Assembly: GCF_946222305.1 (NCBI RefSeq)
Contig: NZ_CAMIHZ010000007.1
Span: 1 to 64,000, forward strand
Direction of reading: 5' to 3'
Length of the DNA: 64,000 nucleotides
DNA from: an uncultured Corynebacterium sp.
GTDB lineage: Bacteria > Actinomycetota > Actinomycetes > Mycobacteriales > Mycobacteriaceae
In this document: piece after piece, positions 46,160-55,764 of the stretch
Numbering within the stretch: the first letter of the stretch is position 1
Layout of the letters: each line of letters begins with the position of its first letter
Made by a program: the position numbers and the translations under genes
Notes under the pieces: model-generated
What the model saw: the letters and a program-made list of their open reading frames with translations, nothing else
What the model was told of the DNA's origin: nothing
The model's database searches: none

Positions 46160-47643
46160 CAGTTAGTCTCCTGCTGTTCGGCCCACCACGCTCGCAGTTC
46201 GGCAATCGCTTCCTCACGCGGCAAAGGGCCACGATCCAGGCGCAACTCCTTCAAGTATGCCCACGCCTTACCAACCTGTGGGCCCGGTGGCAGGTCGAGG
46301 ATCTCCATGATCGCGTTGCCATCCAGGTCGGGGCGCACGGCCGCCAAATCTTCCTGTTCTTGCAGCTCAGCAATCCGTTGCTCTAGCCCGTCGTAGGTGC
46401 GCTGCAGGCGATCGGCCTTGCGCTTATTACGCGTAGTGCAATCAGCGCGCACCAACAGATGCAGGCGCGGCAGCAGATCGCCCGCATCGTTGACGTAGCG
46501 GCGCACTGCAGAATCCGTCCACGACGATTCACCCTGGGGTCCGCCATCGCTGTACCCGTGGAAACGCATGTGCAAGAACACCAACTGCGAAATGTCCTTC
46601 ACATGCTGCCGGGAGTACTTCAACTTCTGCAGTCGCTTGCGGGTCATCTTCGCGCCGACCACCTCATGCTGGTGGAAGGTCACGGCTCCAGATTCCGTGA
46701 AAGCTCGGGTCGCTGGTTTGCCGACATCATGGAGTAGCGACGCCATGCGCAGCTCCAAATCCGGTTCCCATTGGTTTTTCCCTTCCAGCTCCACGGCATT
46801 GCGCAATACCCGGAGGGAGTGACGGTACACATCCTTGTGCTGCTGGTGCTCGTCTTGCGTCATCTTCAGCGCTGGCAGCTCCGGCAACACAAACTCCGCC
46901 AATCCGGAATCGACCATGAGGTCCAGACCATCCCACGGGGCGGCACCCAGCATCAGCTTGTTGAGCTCCACTGCGATGCGCTCCGCCGTGATGCGCTTGA
47001 TCTGGGAAGCCATCTGTTGCATCGCCTCGCCCACGCGTGGCGCGACGTCGAATTCCAGCTGAGAGACGAAACGGCAGGCGCGCAGCATACGCAGCGGATC
47101 ATCATTGAAGGAGATCTCCGGCGAATCCGGGGTGTCCAACAGCCCAGTTGCGGCATCATCCAGACCACCCAGGGGATCCCGAAATTGATGGTCACCATCG
47201 GGACGAAGCTCCAAAGCCATGGCGTTGACGCGGAAGTCACGCCGAACGAGGTCGCCTTCCAAACTGTCGCCGAAGGTGACCTCCGGATTGCGGGAATCGC
47301 CGTCGTACTGGTCGGCGCGGAAGGTCGTGATCTCTAAAATCGCTCCCTTGACCAGCGCCGATACAGTCCCGTATTCGATGCCGGTATCCCAGATCTTTTC
47401 CGCGAGGGGTTCTAGGATCTCGATGATCTTTTCTGGGCGGGCATCCGTGGTGAAATCCAAGTCATGCGACAAACGGCCCAAAAGAGCATCACGCACGGAG
47501 CCACCGACGAGGTACAGCGAGAAACCGGCGCTGTCGAAGGCTTGCGCGAGAGGCTGCAGAGTACTGTTCTGCTGGCCCAGCGCTTGCCATGCGTTCGCCA
47601 TCATGGAGGCGGGGGTGCGGGGGTTTTCCTGCTGGTGATTCAC
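46159..47643 (-). CDS. cca: CCA tRNA nucleotidyltransferase
   Basis: 494 residues from GTG 47643, 7 nt after TAGAAT (minus strand, 47651-47656), so probably leaderless; ATG at ~47604/47601 is an alternative. The class II polymerase head has LVGGSVRDALLGR, the metal-binding DLDFTTDA, RRDFRVNAMA and NDDPLRMLRACRF. An HD domain follows (HDVGKPATR). It adds or repairs the 3' CCA of tRNAs; orthologue of Rv3907c (pcnA). Divergent from the next Nudix gene with 110 bp between. Confidence 0.95.
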   Translation of the reverse strand: MNHQQENPRTPASMMANAWQALGQQNSTLQPLAQAFDSAGFSLYLVGGSVRDALLGRLSHDLDFTTDARPEKIIEILEPLAEKIWDTGIEYGTVSALVKGAILEITTFRADQYDGDSRNPEVTFGDSLEGDLVRRDFRVNAMALELRPDGDHQFRDPLGGLDDAATGLLDTPDSPEISFNDDPLRMLRACRFVSQLEFDVAPRVGEAMQQMASQIKRITAERIAVELNKLMLGAAPWDGLDLMVDSGLAEFVLPELPALKMTQDEHQQHKDVYRHSLRVLRNAVELEGKNQWEPDLELRMASLLHDVGKPATRAFTESGAVTFHQHEVVGAKMTRKRLQKLKYSRQHVKDISQLVFLHMRFHGYSDGGPQGESSWTDSAVRRYVNDAGDLLPRLHLLVRADCTTRNKRKADRLQRTYDGLEQRIAELQEQEDLAAVRPDLDGNAIMEILDLPPGPQVGKAWAYLKELRLDRGPLPREEAIAELRAWWAEQQETN

Positions 47644-47753
47644 GCCGTTGATTCTACAAAAGGGTGCGGACTCTCCCACGGGGGCGGTGTAGTCCCGTCG
47701 CCAAGGTGAGCGTGTTTCCCATAATTCCAGTAGTACCGACTAGCCTTATAAGA

Positions 47754-48911
47754 ATGAATCAGAACGAAGGTGCCGCAGACGGCCAGCGCCGTCGTCGGAA
47801 CCGGCGTTCACGACGGCCAAATCAAAAACAAGATCACACCAGCCAGGGATCCAACTCGAATAACGCCGGTGGTCAGGGCAACGCGGATTCCGCCAACCAC
47901 GGCAAGCAGAACATCCCCGGGCCCAGCAGCAACGGTGGTGGTAACCGCCGTCGTCGCCGTGGCGGACGCGGTCGCGGAGGCCGTGGACGCGGCGGGCGTA
48001 ACAACCCCAACCAGAATCCTCAGAATGCAGCCGGTTCTCCCCAGGGCCAGCAGAAATCGGGAGAGGGCAACGGCGTGGCGTCGGATAAAAAGACCGACGG
48101 CAACAACGACCACTCCAACAACGCCGATAACAACACCAAGCACGGCGGGAACCAGCACGGTGGCGGACGCAACCGGCGAGGCTCTGGACGCGGCGGCAAC
48201 CAAGGCAAAAACAACCAGAACAAAAACGGCCAGGGCAAAAACCACCAAGGCAAGAACAAGAGCCAATCCAAGGGCCGGCCGAGTGGCAGCAACCGTTCGC
48301 GTGGCAGATCGGGCAATGGGCGGCACTCCGGATCGCGCAACTCCGATCACACCATTGCACAACGGCCAGAACGCGATACCGCAGCTTTCCACGATATGCA
48401 CTCTGAGCTGCCAATTTCCGTCGAAACCTCGGCGGGTGGCTTGGTGCTGTCCGGACTCGCGGAAGCTGTCGGGCCGAATGGCGATGTCGACCTATCGAAG
48501 ATTTATGTCGCGCTCATCGGGCGCCTCGATCGCCGTGGTCGCCTGTTATGGTCAATGCCGAAGGGCCACGTGGAACCGGATGAATCCCAGCACGCCACTG
48601 CCGAACGCGAGGTGTGGGAGGAAACGGGCGTGGCCGGCAAGGTGATCGGCGAACTCGGCACGATCGACTACTGGTTCATTTCCGAGGGCGTGCGCATTCA
48701 CAAGACTGTGCACCACCACCTGCTTCGATTCGTCGATGGCCATCTCAACGACGAAGATCCTGAGGTAACGGAAGTCACGTGGCTGCCGGTAAATCAGTTG
48801 ATTGAACGTTTGGCTTATGCGGACGAGCGCCGCTTGGCCCGCTTGGCTTTCGATAGCTTGCCGGATTACGCTCGCGCCGAAGTCGAAGCAGGAAGACTCA
48901 CCCCCCGTTAG
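47754..48911 (+). CDS. Nudix hydrolase with long disordered basic N-terminus (MutT4-like)
   Basis: 385 residues from ATG 47754, 7 nt after TAGCCT (47741-47746). Residues ~1-215 are low complexity, rich in Gly, Asn, Arg, Lys, Gln (RRRRGGRGRGGRGRGG), like RNA-binding RGG tails. The Nudix domain (~230-385) has G-HVEPD-E-x7-REVWEETGV. Synteny gives Rv3908 (MutT4), which lacks so long a tail. The gene continues into DUF6049 after 6 bp. Confidence 0.88.
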   Translation: MNQNEGAADGQRRRRNRRSRRPNQKQDHTSQGSNSNNAGGQGNADSANHGKQNIPGPSSNGGGNRRRRRGGRGRGGRGRGGRNNPNQNPQNAAGSPQGQQKSGEGNGVASDKKTDGNNDHSNNADNNTKHGGNQHGGGRNRRGSGRGGNQGKNNQNKNGQGKNHQGKNKSQSKGRPSGSNRSRGRSGNGRHSGSRNSDHTIAQRPERDTAAFHDMHSELPISVETSAGGLVLSGLAEAVGPNGDVDLSKIYVALIGRLDRRGRLLWSMPKGHVEPDESQHATAEREVWEETGVAGKVIGELGTIDYWFISEGVRIHKTVHHHLLRFVDGHLNDEDPEVTEVTWLPVNQLIERLAYADERRLARLAFDSLPDYARAEVEAGRLTPR

Positions 48912-48917
48912 ATCATC

Positions 48918-51548
48918 ATGACCCCACGCCACAGCTCGGAAAGCGCCTTCCCAGTGCGCCACGCCCGGCCAGCTCGTCGCGTCTTTGGCGCGGTGTTAGC
49001 TGCCGGGATTTTGTCGGGTAGCTCGTGGGGTTGGACTGCACACGCCCAAGTCTCCGATCCCGCGGCAGCTGACGAACAATGGGCCAATCCCAACGCCCGT
49101 TCCACGGACCCGGATTTCCGCACCTCGTTGACGATCACCGAGTTGCCTCGCATCGACGGCGACACCACTACCTTCCACCTGCGGCTGACGAATAACCGCA
49201 GCTCCGCCATCACCAACCCCACCGTGTCCTTCGCGTGGCGCGAAGCGGCCGAGATCGAGTCCCTCCGCGTCGCTCAGCTCGCCAACCTCGGTGAGTACCC
49301 TCGTCAAAGTCCCGCCGTCGCGTTGGAGGGGTCGGTGGAGCCAGGGCAGAGCCGTGATTTCACCATCGAGGTTTTAGGTTCCGACGCCCCCTCGGCCCAA
49401 TCGACCAACACCGCAGTGGGGGACAGGGTCTCCCTGAACGCGCCAGGCCTAAGCCAACCGGGTGCGCATCCTGTGATTTTTAACGTGGGTGGGACCCTCA
49501 CCGGGGACGATGCTCCCGGGGGACCTGTGGGTTCCATCGCGGTAGCACGAACGGGGGTCAGCGTGGCGTCGGATAAAAAAGAAGCCCCGACCCCCGTAAC
49601 GATGTTGTGGCCGCTAGCTGCGCAAACGTCGGTGGTCCCCGGTGCGACGGGCGATGCGCCCACACCGAAGCCACTGTACTTGCGCAACGAAAATCTGGCC
49701 AAAGAACTGGGTGCAGGTGGGCGTTTACGTGGGCTGTTGGACGCGTATCGCGAGGCTACCGGGGGAATGGATGGGCGCGAACTGCGCGCTGCGACGTGTT
49801 TGGCGATCGATCCGGAGCTGATCGATACCGTAGAGCGGATGACGCATGGGTACCGCGTTGGCCAGCAGGTTCCAGAGCCCGTGAAGGAGCAGCGCCGCCT
49901 CCGCGATTCCTGGGGTGAGTTATTGGGCGGGTATAACGACGGGTCCGTCCAGGGCACCGGAGTGGGAGCTGCGACGACGTGGCTGAACGACCTGCGCGAA
50001 CTCGTTAAGGGCGGGTGCAGCGTGGCTTTGCCGTATGCGGGGGCGGATATCAACGCGGTGGCGAATGCTGGGGATGGCTGGCTGGATGTGCAGTCCTTCG
50101 GCATGGGAGCGCAGACGATAAAGCGCGTGCTGGGCGTGGTGCCGCAGCAGAATATTGTGGTTCCTGGATCTGGTTATGTGGCGCCGAATGCGGTTCGGAT
50201 GTTGGCCGCTGGGGTGACGCAAGGAATCGATGCGGATTCGTCCACGCGCTTCGAAGCCGTGCAAGGGGGATTGCCCGCGCTGCCGGCCGACGGACCAGTG
50301 ACCGCTTTGGTGGCGGACAATACCGTGACGCAATCGACAACCGCCCGGCCTGTGCGGTCCGATTCCGGCGCACCCGATGGGCAAGATGCTGCCGAGGCGG
50401 AGCAAACGGAGGCGATCGATAACAGTTGGAACCAGCGGATTACGCGGTTGAAGGCGCCGGATGCACATCGCTACAAGACGGTGAGCTTTTCCGGGAACCT
50501 CGGCACCCTATTGCGGGCCACGGGGGCAACGCCAGAAATGGCCCCGTATTCCAACCCACAATCCCGGTACCCAGCCGAAAAGGATAGCTCGGCTGCGCGC
50601 ATGGCCACGGCCCTGGCGGGATTGGATCTTGAGATCGCGAGCCAACAACCCGTGTTGGCGATCCCGCCAGCAAACTGGGGTGTGGACAAACCCGAAGCAC
50701 AGGCTATGCTGCAGAAATTATCGCAGCACCTCGCCAACGATTCGGCCGCGCCCGCCCCGCTGAACCGGATTACAGAGCCCCGCGGGGATCTGAAGAACAC
50801 GGACCTGGCCCGCGGTACCACGACCGTACCTTATGCCGATCCCGGTGTGGCTTCCCCGTCCTTGACGAGCTTCGTAGGCAGCATTGCCGGTCAGGTGCGC
50901 GAAGTGACCACGTTCATGCGCAACGATCCCAAGATTGCGCTGCAACGAGAGATGTTTACCCGCCCGTTGTTCGCCGACCTCGTGCGCAGCCTTTCCGAAT
51001 ACAACGTGCGCGTGCGTTCGCAGTGGAAGGAGCAACGCGAAGGTCGAGTAGCCCGGTCCACTCGGGTGGCTGATATCACCGAAAAGTTGCACAAAAGCGT
51101 GACTCTTGTGCCACCGGGCAATGTTTTCACCCGCACCAGCGACTCCTCGCCGCTAATCGTGGTGGCGCGCAATGGTTTGCCCTTGCCCGTGCGCGCCAAA
51201 CTGGAATACTCCACCGGCGAATCCTCCGGAATCTCCATCGATGTTCCAGAGGCCCAAGATATCCCTGCCCGTGGTTCGATCACTTTGTCCCTGACCACCC
51301 AGATGCCAGCTGATCAGGGGGCAGAACGCATGGAGCTGTGGCTAGCTACCGCCGACGGCACGCGCATCTCCACACCTGTGCAACTGGGTGTGCAGTCCGC
51401 GCCGGGGATGAAACTGCCGGCTTTTCTGCTCGCCGGATTGATGATTGTCGGCATTGCGATCGCTGCGCGCATGCCATGGGTCCGGCGAAACAGGCGGAAA
51501 AAGAAAAACCGCCTGCTAGACCTTAGTTCACGGCCGGTTAATCGATGA
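48918..51548 (+). CDS. DUF6049 secreted/membrane protein (Rv3909-like)
   Basis: 876 residues. A Tat-like or Sec signal (~20-45, VFGAVLAAGILSGSSWGWTA followed by HAQ) precedes a large extracytoplasmic region, with one membrane helix near the end (FLLAGLMIVGIAIAARMPWV) and a basic cytoplasmic tail. Beta-rich starts (TSLTITELPRI, TTTFHLRLTNN) resemble immunoglobulin-like folds. It always lies before murJ in this order, so a part in peptidoglycan precursor export or wall assembly is likely but unproven. Confidence 0.85.
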   Translation: MTPRHSSESAFPVRHARPARRVFGAVLAAGILSGSSWGWTAHAQVSDPAAADEQWANPNARSTDPDFRTSLTITELPRIDGDTTTFHLRLTNNRSSAITNPTVSFAWREAAEIESLRVAQLANLGEYPRQSPAVALEGSVEPGQSRDFTIEVLGSDAPSAQSTNTAVGDRVSLNAPGLSQPGAHPVIFNVGGTLTGDDAPGGPVGSIAVARTGVSVASDKKEAPTPVTMLWPLAAQTSVVPGATGDAPTPKPLYLRNENLAKELGAGGRLRGLLDAYREATGGMDGRELRAATCLAIDPELIDTVERMTHGYRVGQQVPEPVKEQRRLRDSWGELLGGYNDGSVQGTGVGAATTWLNDLRELVKGGCSVALPYAGADINAVANAGDGWLDVQSFGMGAQTIKRVLGVVPQQNIVVPGSGYVAPNAVRMLAAGVTQGIDADSSTRFEAVQGGLPALPADGPVTALVADNTVTQSTTARPVRSDSGAPDGQDAAEAEQTEAIDNSWNQRITRLKAPDAHRYKTVSFSGNLGTLLRATGATPEMAPYSNPQSRYPAEKDSSAARMATALAGLDLEIASQQPVLAIPPANWGVDKPEAQAMLQKLSQHLANDSAAPAPLNRITEPRGDLKNTDLARGTTTVPYADPGVASPSLTSFVGSIAGQVREVTTFMRNDPKIALQREMFTRPLFADLVRSLSEYNVRVRSQWKEQREGRVARSTRVADITEKLHKSVTLVPPGNVFTRTSDSSPLIVVARNGLPLPVRAKLEYSTGESSGISIDVPEAQDIPARGSITLSLTTQMPADQGAERMELWLATADGTRISTPVQLGVQSAPGMKLPAFLLAGLMIVGIAIAARMPWVRRNRRKKKNRLLDLSSRPVNR

Positions 51549-51582
51549 CACGCCCGCGCCACCATTAGGCATTAGTGGGGTT

Positions 51583-54500
51583 GTGGCACAAAATGGAGAA
51601 GTGACTTTCCCCCAAGATAACGACGAGACTCCCCATAGCGGGCGAGAAGCGGATAACTCTGGAAGGCCCCCGGCCGGTCAACGCGGCCGTTTCCGTGCCC
51701 CTCGCCCCCCAGCGATCGTTCCCCCAGTTGGCGAGAGCCCAGCGGGAAGTGCTCCTGGGGAAGGGCGTGGCGTCGGTACCGGGGCAACTGGAAGTGGCGG
51801 CCCAGAAGGTGCTCCGCAGTCCAGCCCTCAGGCAGGTGGCGTGGGTCAAGTGGCGGCACCTACCGCTTCGGCGACTACGAGTGCTGAGCCGGGGCACGCC
51901 GCGAAGTCATCTCAGGCGGCCAACAACGTCGCGGTCGCCGACCGACCTGGTTCGGCTACTGCCGGCAGTTCGAACGCCACCACACCGGGATCGGGAGCAG
52001 GTGCCTCGGGCTCCGACGACGAATCGGGTGAAAGCGCGACCGACGAAGTTGTGCGCGCGGGAGGCTCGATGGCGATCGCGACGTTGCTGTCGCGCATCAC
52101 GGGGTTCATGCGCACCGTGCTCATCGGCTCTGCGCTCGGACCGGCGATCGCTTCCGCGTTTAACACGGCGAATACTCTGCCGCACCTGATTACCGAACTG
52201 GTGCTGGGTGCTGTGTTGACCTCCCTCGTCGTGCCCGTGCTGGTGCGTGCCGAGAAAGAAGACCCCGACGGGGGCGAGGCGTTCATCCGAAGATTGATGA
52301 CCTTGACGTTCACCTTGATGGGCGCCGTGACGGTCATCTCTATCTTGGCCGCGCCGTTCCTCGTTGAAGTCGGCCTGGACGAAGACGGGCACGTCAACAT
52401 CGATATCGCTACGTCGATTGCCTATCTGGTGCTACCGCAGATCGTGTGTTTCGCGATGTTTGCGGTGTTCATGGCGGTGCTGAACACCAAGGGCATGTTC
52501 AAACCCGGCGCGTGGGCCCCTGTGGTCAACAACGTGGTGACATTGAGCATCCTGGTGCTGTACTACATGCTGCCGGACGAGACGAAGCTCAATCCCAGCG
52601 AGTCCGTCACGATCACCAACCCCCACATTCTGCTGCTGGGCCTCGGCACCACCCTGGGTGTGGTCGCCCAGGCTGCGATCATGATCCCGTTCCTTCGCAA
52701 GGCCGGCATCAACCTGAAACCACTGTGGGGTGTGGACAAGCGCCTCAAGGCCTTCGGCGGTATGGCCATCGCCATCATCGTGTACGTGGCGATTTCCCAA
52801 GCCGGTTGGATGCTGAACAACCGCATTGCTTCGCAGGCTTCCGACGCCGCCGTGACCGTCTACATGCAGGCGTGGCAGCTGCTGCAGATGCCTTATGGCG
52901 TGATTGGTGTGACCCTCTTGACGGCCATTATGCCCCGGTTGTCGCGTAATGCAGCCGACGGCGACGACGAAGCCGTGGTCCGCGATCTGACCAGCGCCAC
53001 GAAGCTCACACTGTTGGCGCTGCTGCCGGTGATTGTGTTCTTCACTGGCTTCGGCACGCTCGTGGCCGCCGCCCTGTTCCAGTATCAAAACTTCGATCTG
53101 GAGACGGCCAATGTGCTGGGTTGGACAATTTCTTTCTCCGCTTTCACTCTGATTCCTTACGCGCTGGTGATGTTGCACCTGCGCGTGTTCTATGCCCGTG
53201 AGGAAGTCTGGACCCCCACGTACATCATCGCCGGCATCACCACTACGAAGCTGGCGCTGGCGTTTCTGGCTCCCCACATTTCCACGGAGCCTCGTCTCGT
53301 CGTGGTGCTTTTGGGTGCCGCCAATGGCTTCGGTTTCCTCGCCGGTTCTATCATCGGCGCCCAGCTGCTGCGCCGTTCCCTGGGCAATCTGCAAGCCCGG
53401 GCGGTTGTGAAGACTGCGTTGTGGACTCTGGGTGCGTCGCTTGTCGGTGCTCTCATCGCCTGGCGGGTGGATGTGCTGCTGTACTCCTACGTTTTCAAGA
53501 CTCCCGCTAATCCATGGTTCTTGATCCGCATGCTGATCATGGGACCGATCTTCCTAATCGTCACGGGTCTGGTGCTGTCGCGCTCCAAGCTTCCAGAGGT
53601 CGACATGTTGGGCCTCATGCTGGCCCGGATTCCGGTGGTGGGTCGTCTCTTTACACCTCGACGCCCCGTCGACGCCGACCGCGCTGCCGACATCGCAACC
53701 CCGGATTCCGCGGACCAGGCCCAGATGGCTATGCAGGAAACCGGTGTGCTGGGCGACTTCTCCGGCACGTTTATGCCACCGATGTCCGCGGGGCGGGTTC
53801 GTGGCCCACGTTTGGTGCCAGGTGCCCCAATGCTGCAGGGGCAGTACCGTTTGCTCGCCGATCACGGTGGCTCCCCGGTTGCCCGGTTGTGGCAGGCCCG
53901 CGAAATGTCGACGGGCAAGATCGTGGCACTCACGATCATGGACCCCGCCGCGTACGTGAAATCCACCACCAAGACCGAGGACACGTACACCTCGAAGATG
54001 GCGCGCGTAGCTCGTGCGAAGGACGACATGCTGCGCCGTTCCGCGACCCTCAAGGACTTGGAGTGCAAGGGCATGGCCACCGTCCGCCGTGTCATCGACA
54101 ACGGCAACCTGGTGGTCCTCGTCTCCGATTGGGAGCAGGGCTCCCCGCTGGCGACGGTGGCGAAGTCGGGTCCAGATCCAATGGCTGCAGGCTACGCTGT
54201 GGCTGCGTTGGCCGATGCCGCGGACGATGCCCACAACGCCGGCATCCCGCTGGGTATCGATCACCGCGACCGTCTGCGTATCACCACCGCGGGTCACGCC
54301 CTGCTGGCCTTCCCCGGTGTGGTGCCCAACAACACCGAACGCCAGGATGCGCACGGCATCACCGTCGCACTGGGGCTACTGCTGGAGCACCTGCCGGATG
54401 ATGAAATCCCCGAGGAGCTCGCGGAGACCTATCACGAGCTCAAGGCGCTCAATACGGATCCCGATAAGGAAGTGGATCTGCACAAAGTCGCCAATCACCT

Positions 54501-55422
54501 GCGCAAGCTCACCAGTGGTGACTTGGGCGTAGAGGAAGACGATGTGCCAGAACCAACTAAGGTCGCAGGCTTCGGTGCGGAACCGGCTCGCGCGCCGCGG
54601 TTGGCCCTCCTCGCCTTCGTGGCCTTCTTGGTCGTGGCCCTGCTGGCCGGCGCGATCGCGCTGGTCGTGGGCGTCGTCGGTGGTGGCCGCAATGATTCGC
54701 CGCTGTCCACAAACTCCATCCGCCAAGGTGCCGAGCGCCTCGAGGACAAGACTCCACGCCAGGTACCGGTTGCCAACGCGGTGGCATGGGCGCCAGCGGA
54801 TGCGGAGGTCAAGCAGGATGGTGCGGGTGGCAATGACGGCGCTGCCTCCGGGAACTCCCCGTATGGGCCGGATAATCCGGATCAGGCACGGTTGGTCCTC
54901 GACAACGATCCGAAGACCGTCTGGTCGACCGAGAGCTACCTCAACCAATTGGGTTCCCAGCCCCCAGCTTTCAAGCGTGGCACCGGTGTGCTGCTGGAGA
55001 TGCCGGCGGAAACTCACTTCTCGCAGTTGGAACTTCAGGGTTTGACGCCCGGTTCGCGCGTGGAGGTTCGTGTTGCGGATGAGGGGGCGAAGTCGCTGGA
55101 CGATACCCGGGTGCTCACCGGTTTCGAGGTCGAGCGTGCACACACGATCGTCCGCTCCGACGATTCGCGCGGCAATAGCGAGCAGACGGGTTCCGATGCA
55201 CCGGCGGGCAAACAGAACTCGGGCTCCGAGGGCAAGACCGGAGCTAACGTTCCCCCCGGAGCGGACCTGATCCGGTTGCCCAAGAATTCGAACACCGAGG
55301 GCACGAAGCTGATCATCTGGATTACGAAGGTGGCCGGTCCGGAGAACAAGGCCAACATCGGGGAAATCGGCGTGCTAGGCACGTGGGAAGGTATGCCGGA
55401 ACCGGAGAAGCAGACACAGTAG
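51583..55422 (+). CDS. murJ: Lipid II flippase MurJ fused to pseudokinase and C-terminal domain
   Basis: 1279 residues, GTG start. Residues 1-155 are Gly/Pro/Ser-rich and disordered. The MOP/MviN core (~157-690) has 14 helices: GSMAIATLLSRITGFMRTVL, NTANTLPHLI, LQMPYGVIGVTLLTAIMPRL. A kinase-like domain (~745-985) lacks catalytic HRD/DFG motifs (HRDRLRI appears but no DFG), then a helix at ~1010-1030 and an extracytoplasmic discoidin-like domain. In M. tuberculosis the pseudokinase of MviN is phosphorylated by PknB and bound by FhaA. It flips lipid II. Confidence 0.93.
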   Translation: MAQNGEVTFPQDNDETPHSGREADNSGRPPAGQRGRFRAPRPPAIVPPVGESPAGSAPGEGRGVGTGATGSGGPEGAPQSSPQAGGVGQVAAPTASATTSAEPGHAAKSSQAANNVAVADRPGSATAGSSNATTPGSGAGASGSDDESGESATDEVVRAGGSMAIATLLSRITGFMRTVLIGSALGPAIASAFNTANTLPHLITELVLGAVLTSLVVPVLVRAEKEDPDGGEAFIRRLMTLTFTLMGAVTVISILAAPFLVEVGLDEDGHVNIDIATSIAYLVLPQIVCFAMFAVFMAVLNTKGMFKPGAWAPVVNNVVTLSILVLYYMLPDETKLNPSESVTITNPHILLLGLGTTLGVVAQAAIMIPFLRKAGINLKPLWGVDKRLKAFGGMAIAIIVYVAISQAGWMLNNRIASQASDAAVTVYMQAWQLLQMPYGVIGVTLLTAIMPRLSRNAADGDDEAVVRDLTSATKLTLLALLPVIVFFTGFGTLVAAALFQYQNFDLETANVLGWTISFSAFTLIPYALVMLHLRVFYAREEVWTPTYIIAGITTTKLALAFLAPHISTEPRLVVVLLGAANGFGFLAGSIIGAQLLRRSLGNLQARAVVKTALWTLGASLVGALIAWRVDVLLYSYVFKTPANPWFLIRMLIMGPIFLIVTGLVLSRSKLPEVDMLGLMLARIPVVGRLFTPRRPVDADRAADIATPDSADQAQMAMQETGVLGDFSGTFMPPMSAGRVRGPRLVPGAPMLQGQYRLLADHGGSPVARLWQAREMSTGKIVALTIMDPAAYVKSTTKTEDTYTSKMARVARAKDDMLRRSATLKDLECKGMATVRRVIDNGNLVVLVSDWEQGSPLATVAKSGPDPMAAGYAVAALADAADDAHNAGIPLGIDHRDRLRITTAGHALLAFPGVVPNNTERQDAHGITVALGLLLEHLPDDEIPEELAETYHELKALNTDPDKEVDLHKVANHLRKLTSGDLGVEEDDVPEPTKVAGFGAEPARAPRLALLAFVAFLVVALLAGAIALVVGVVGGGRNDSPLSTNSIRQGAERLEDKTPRQVPVANAVAWAPADAEVKQDGAGGNDGAASGNSPYGPDNPDQARLVLDNDPKTVWSTESYLNQLGSQPPAFKRGTGVLLEMPAETHFSQLELQGLTPGSRVEVRVADEGAKSLDDTRVLTGFEVERAHTIVRSDDSRGNSEQTGSDAPAGKQNSGSEGKTGANVPPGADLIRLPKNSNTEGTKLIIWITKVAGPENKANIGEIGVLGTWEGMPEPEKQTQ

Positions 55423-55519
55423 CGCGGAAGGAGCGGGCGCAGTAGCGCCGGAGGAGAAAACACAGAAATACCGGAAAAGCAGGCATTGTAGGGCCTGAGT
55501 GGAAGACACAGTAGCGCAG

Positions 55520-55528
55520 TTATCCACA
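55520..55528 (+). promoter_or_regulatory. DnaA box 1
   Basis: TTATCCACA, a perfect DnaA box, in the murJ-sigM gap. Confidence 0.6.
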
Positions 55529-55571
55529 GATTTTCCGCGATTTCGGGGTCTAGAATGGATCCGTAATCGAG

Positions 55572-55580
55572 TTATCCACA
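55572..55580 (+). promoter_or_regulatory. DnaA box 2
   Basis: TTATCCACA again, same orientation, 52 bp after box 1 and overlapping the start of the hairpin at 55576. Confidence 0.6.
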
Positions 55581-55610
55581 GGGCGGGGAGATTGTCTCCC
55601 CGCCCTGTGG
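55576..55610 (+). terminator. Strong hairpin after murJ
   Basis: CCACAGGGCGGGGAGA pairs perfectly with TCTCCCCGCCCTGTGG (16 bp) around the 3-nt loop TTG. No U-run follows. It is probably a terminator or an RNA-end-protecting structure for the murJ operon. The rest of 55423-55764 shows no gene; the sigM promoter must lie after it. Confidence 0.7.
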
Positions 55611-55764
55611 TGCTTCCCGCTAGACTTCGGAATCACGAGCTTAAGCAGAACACGCGAAGCTTTCACAACACGATTCAAGAAATTTGCATCATCGAGTTCG
55701 ATCAGGACGGACTCTGGAGCGCGACGGGGGTTGAGCATCCAGGGTGCGAAGGGGGATTTGTGCC

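Noticed and set aside
47808..48414. Long minus-strand frames opposite the Nudix tail
   Set aside because: They mirror the low-complexity Gly/Arg codons of the real gene.
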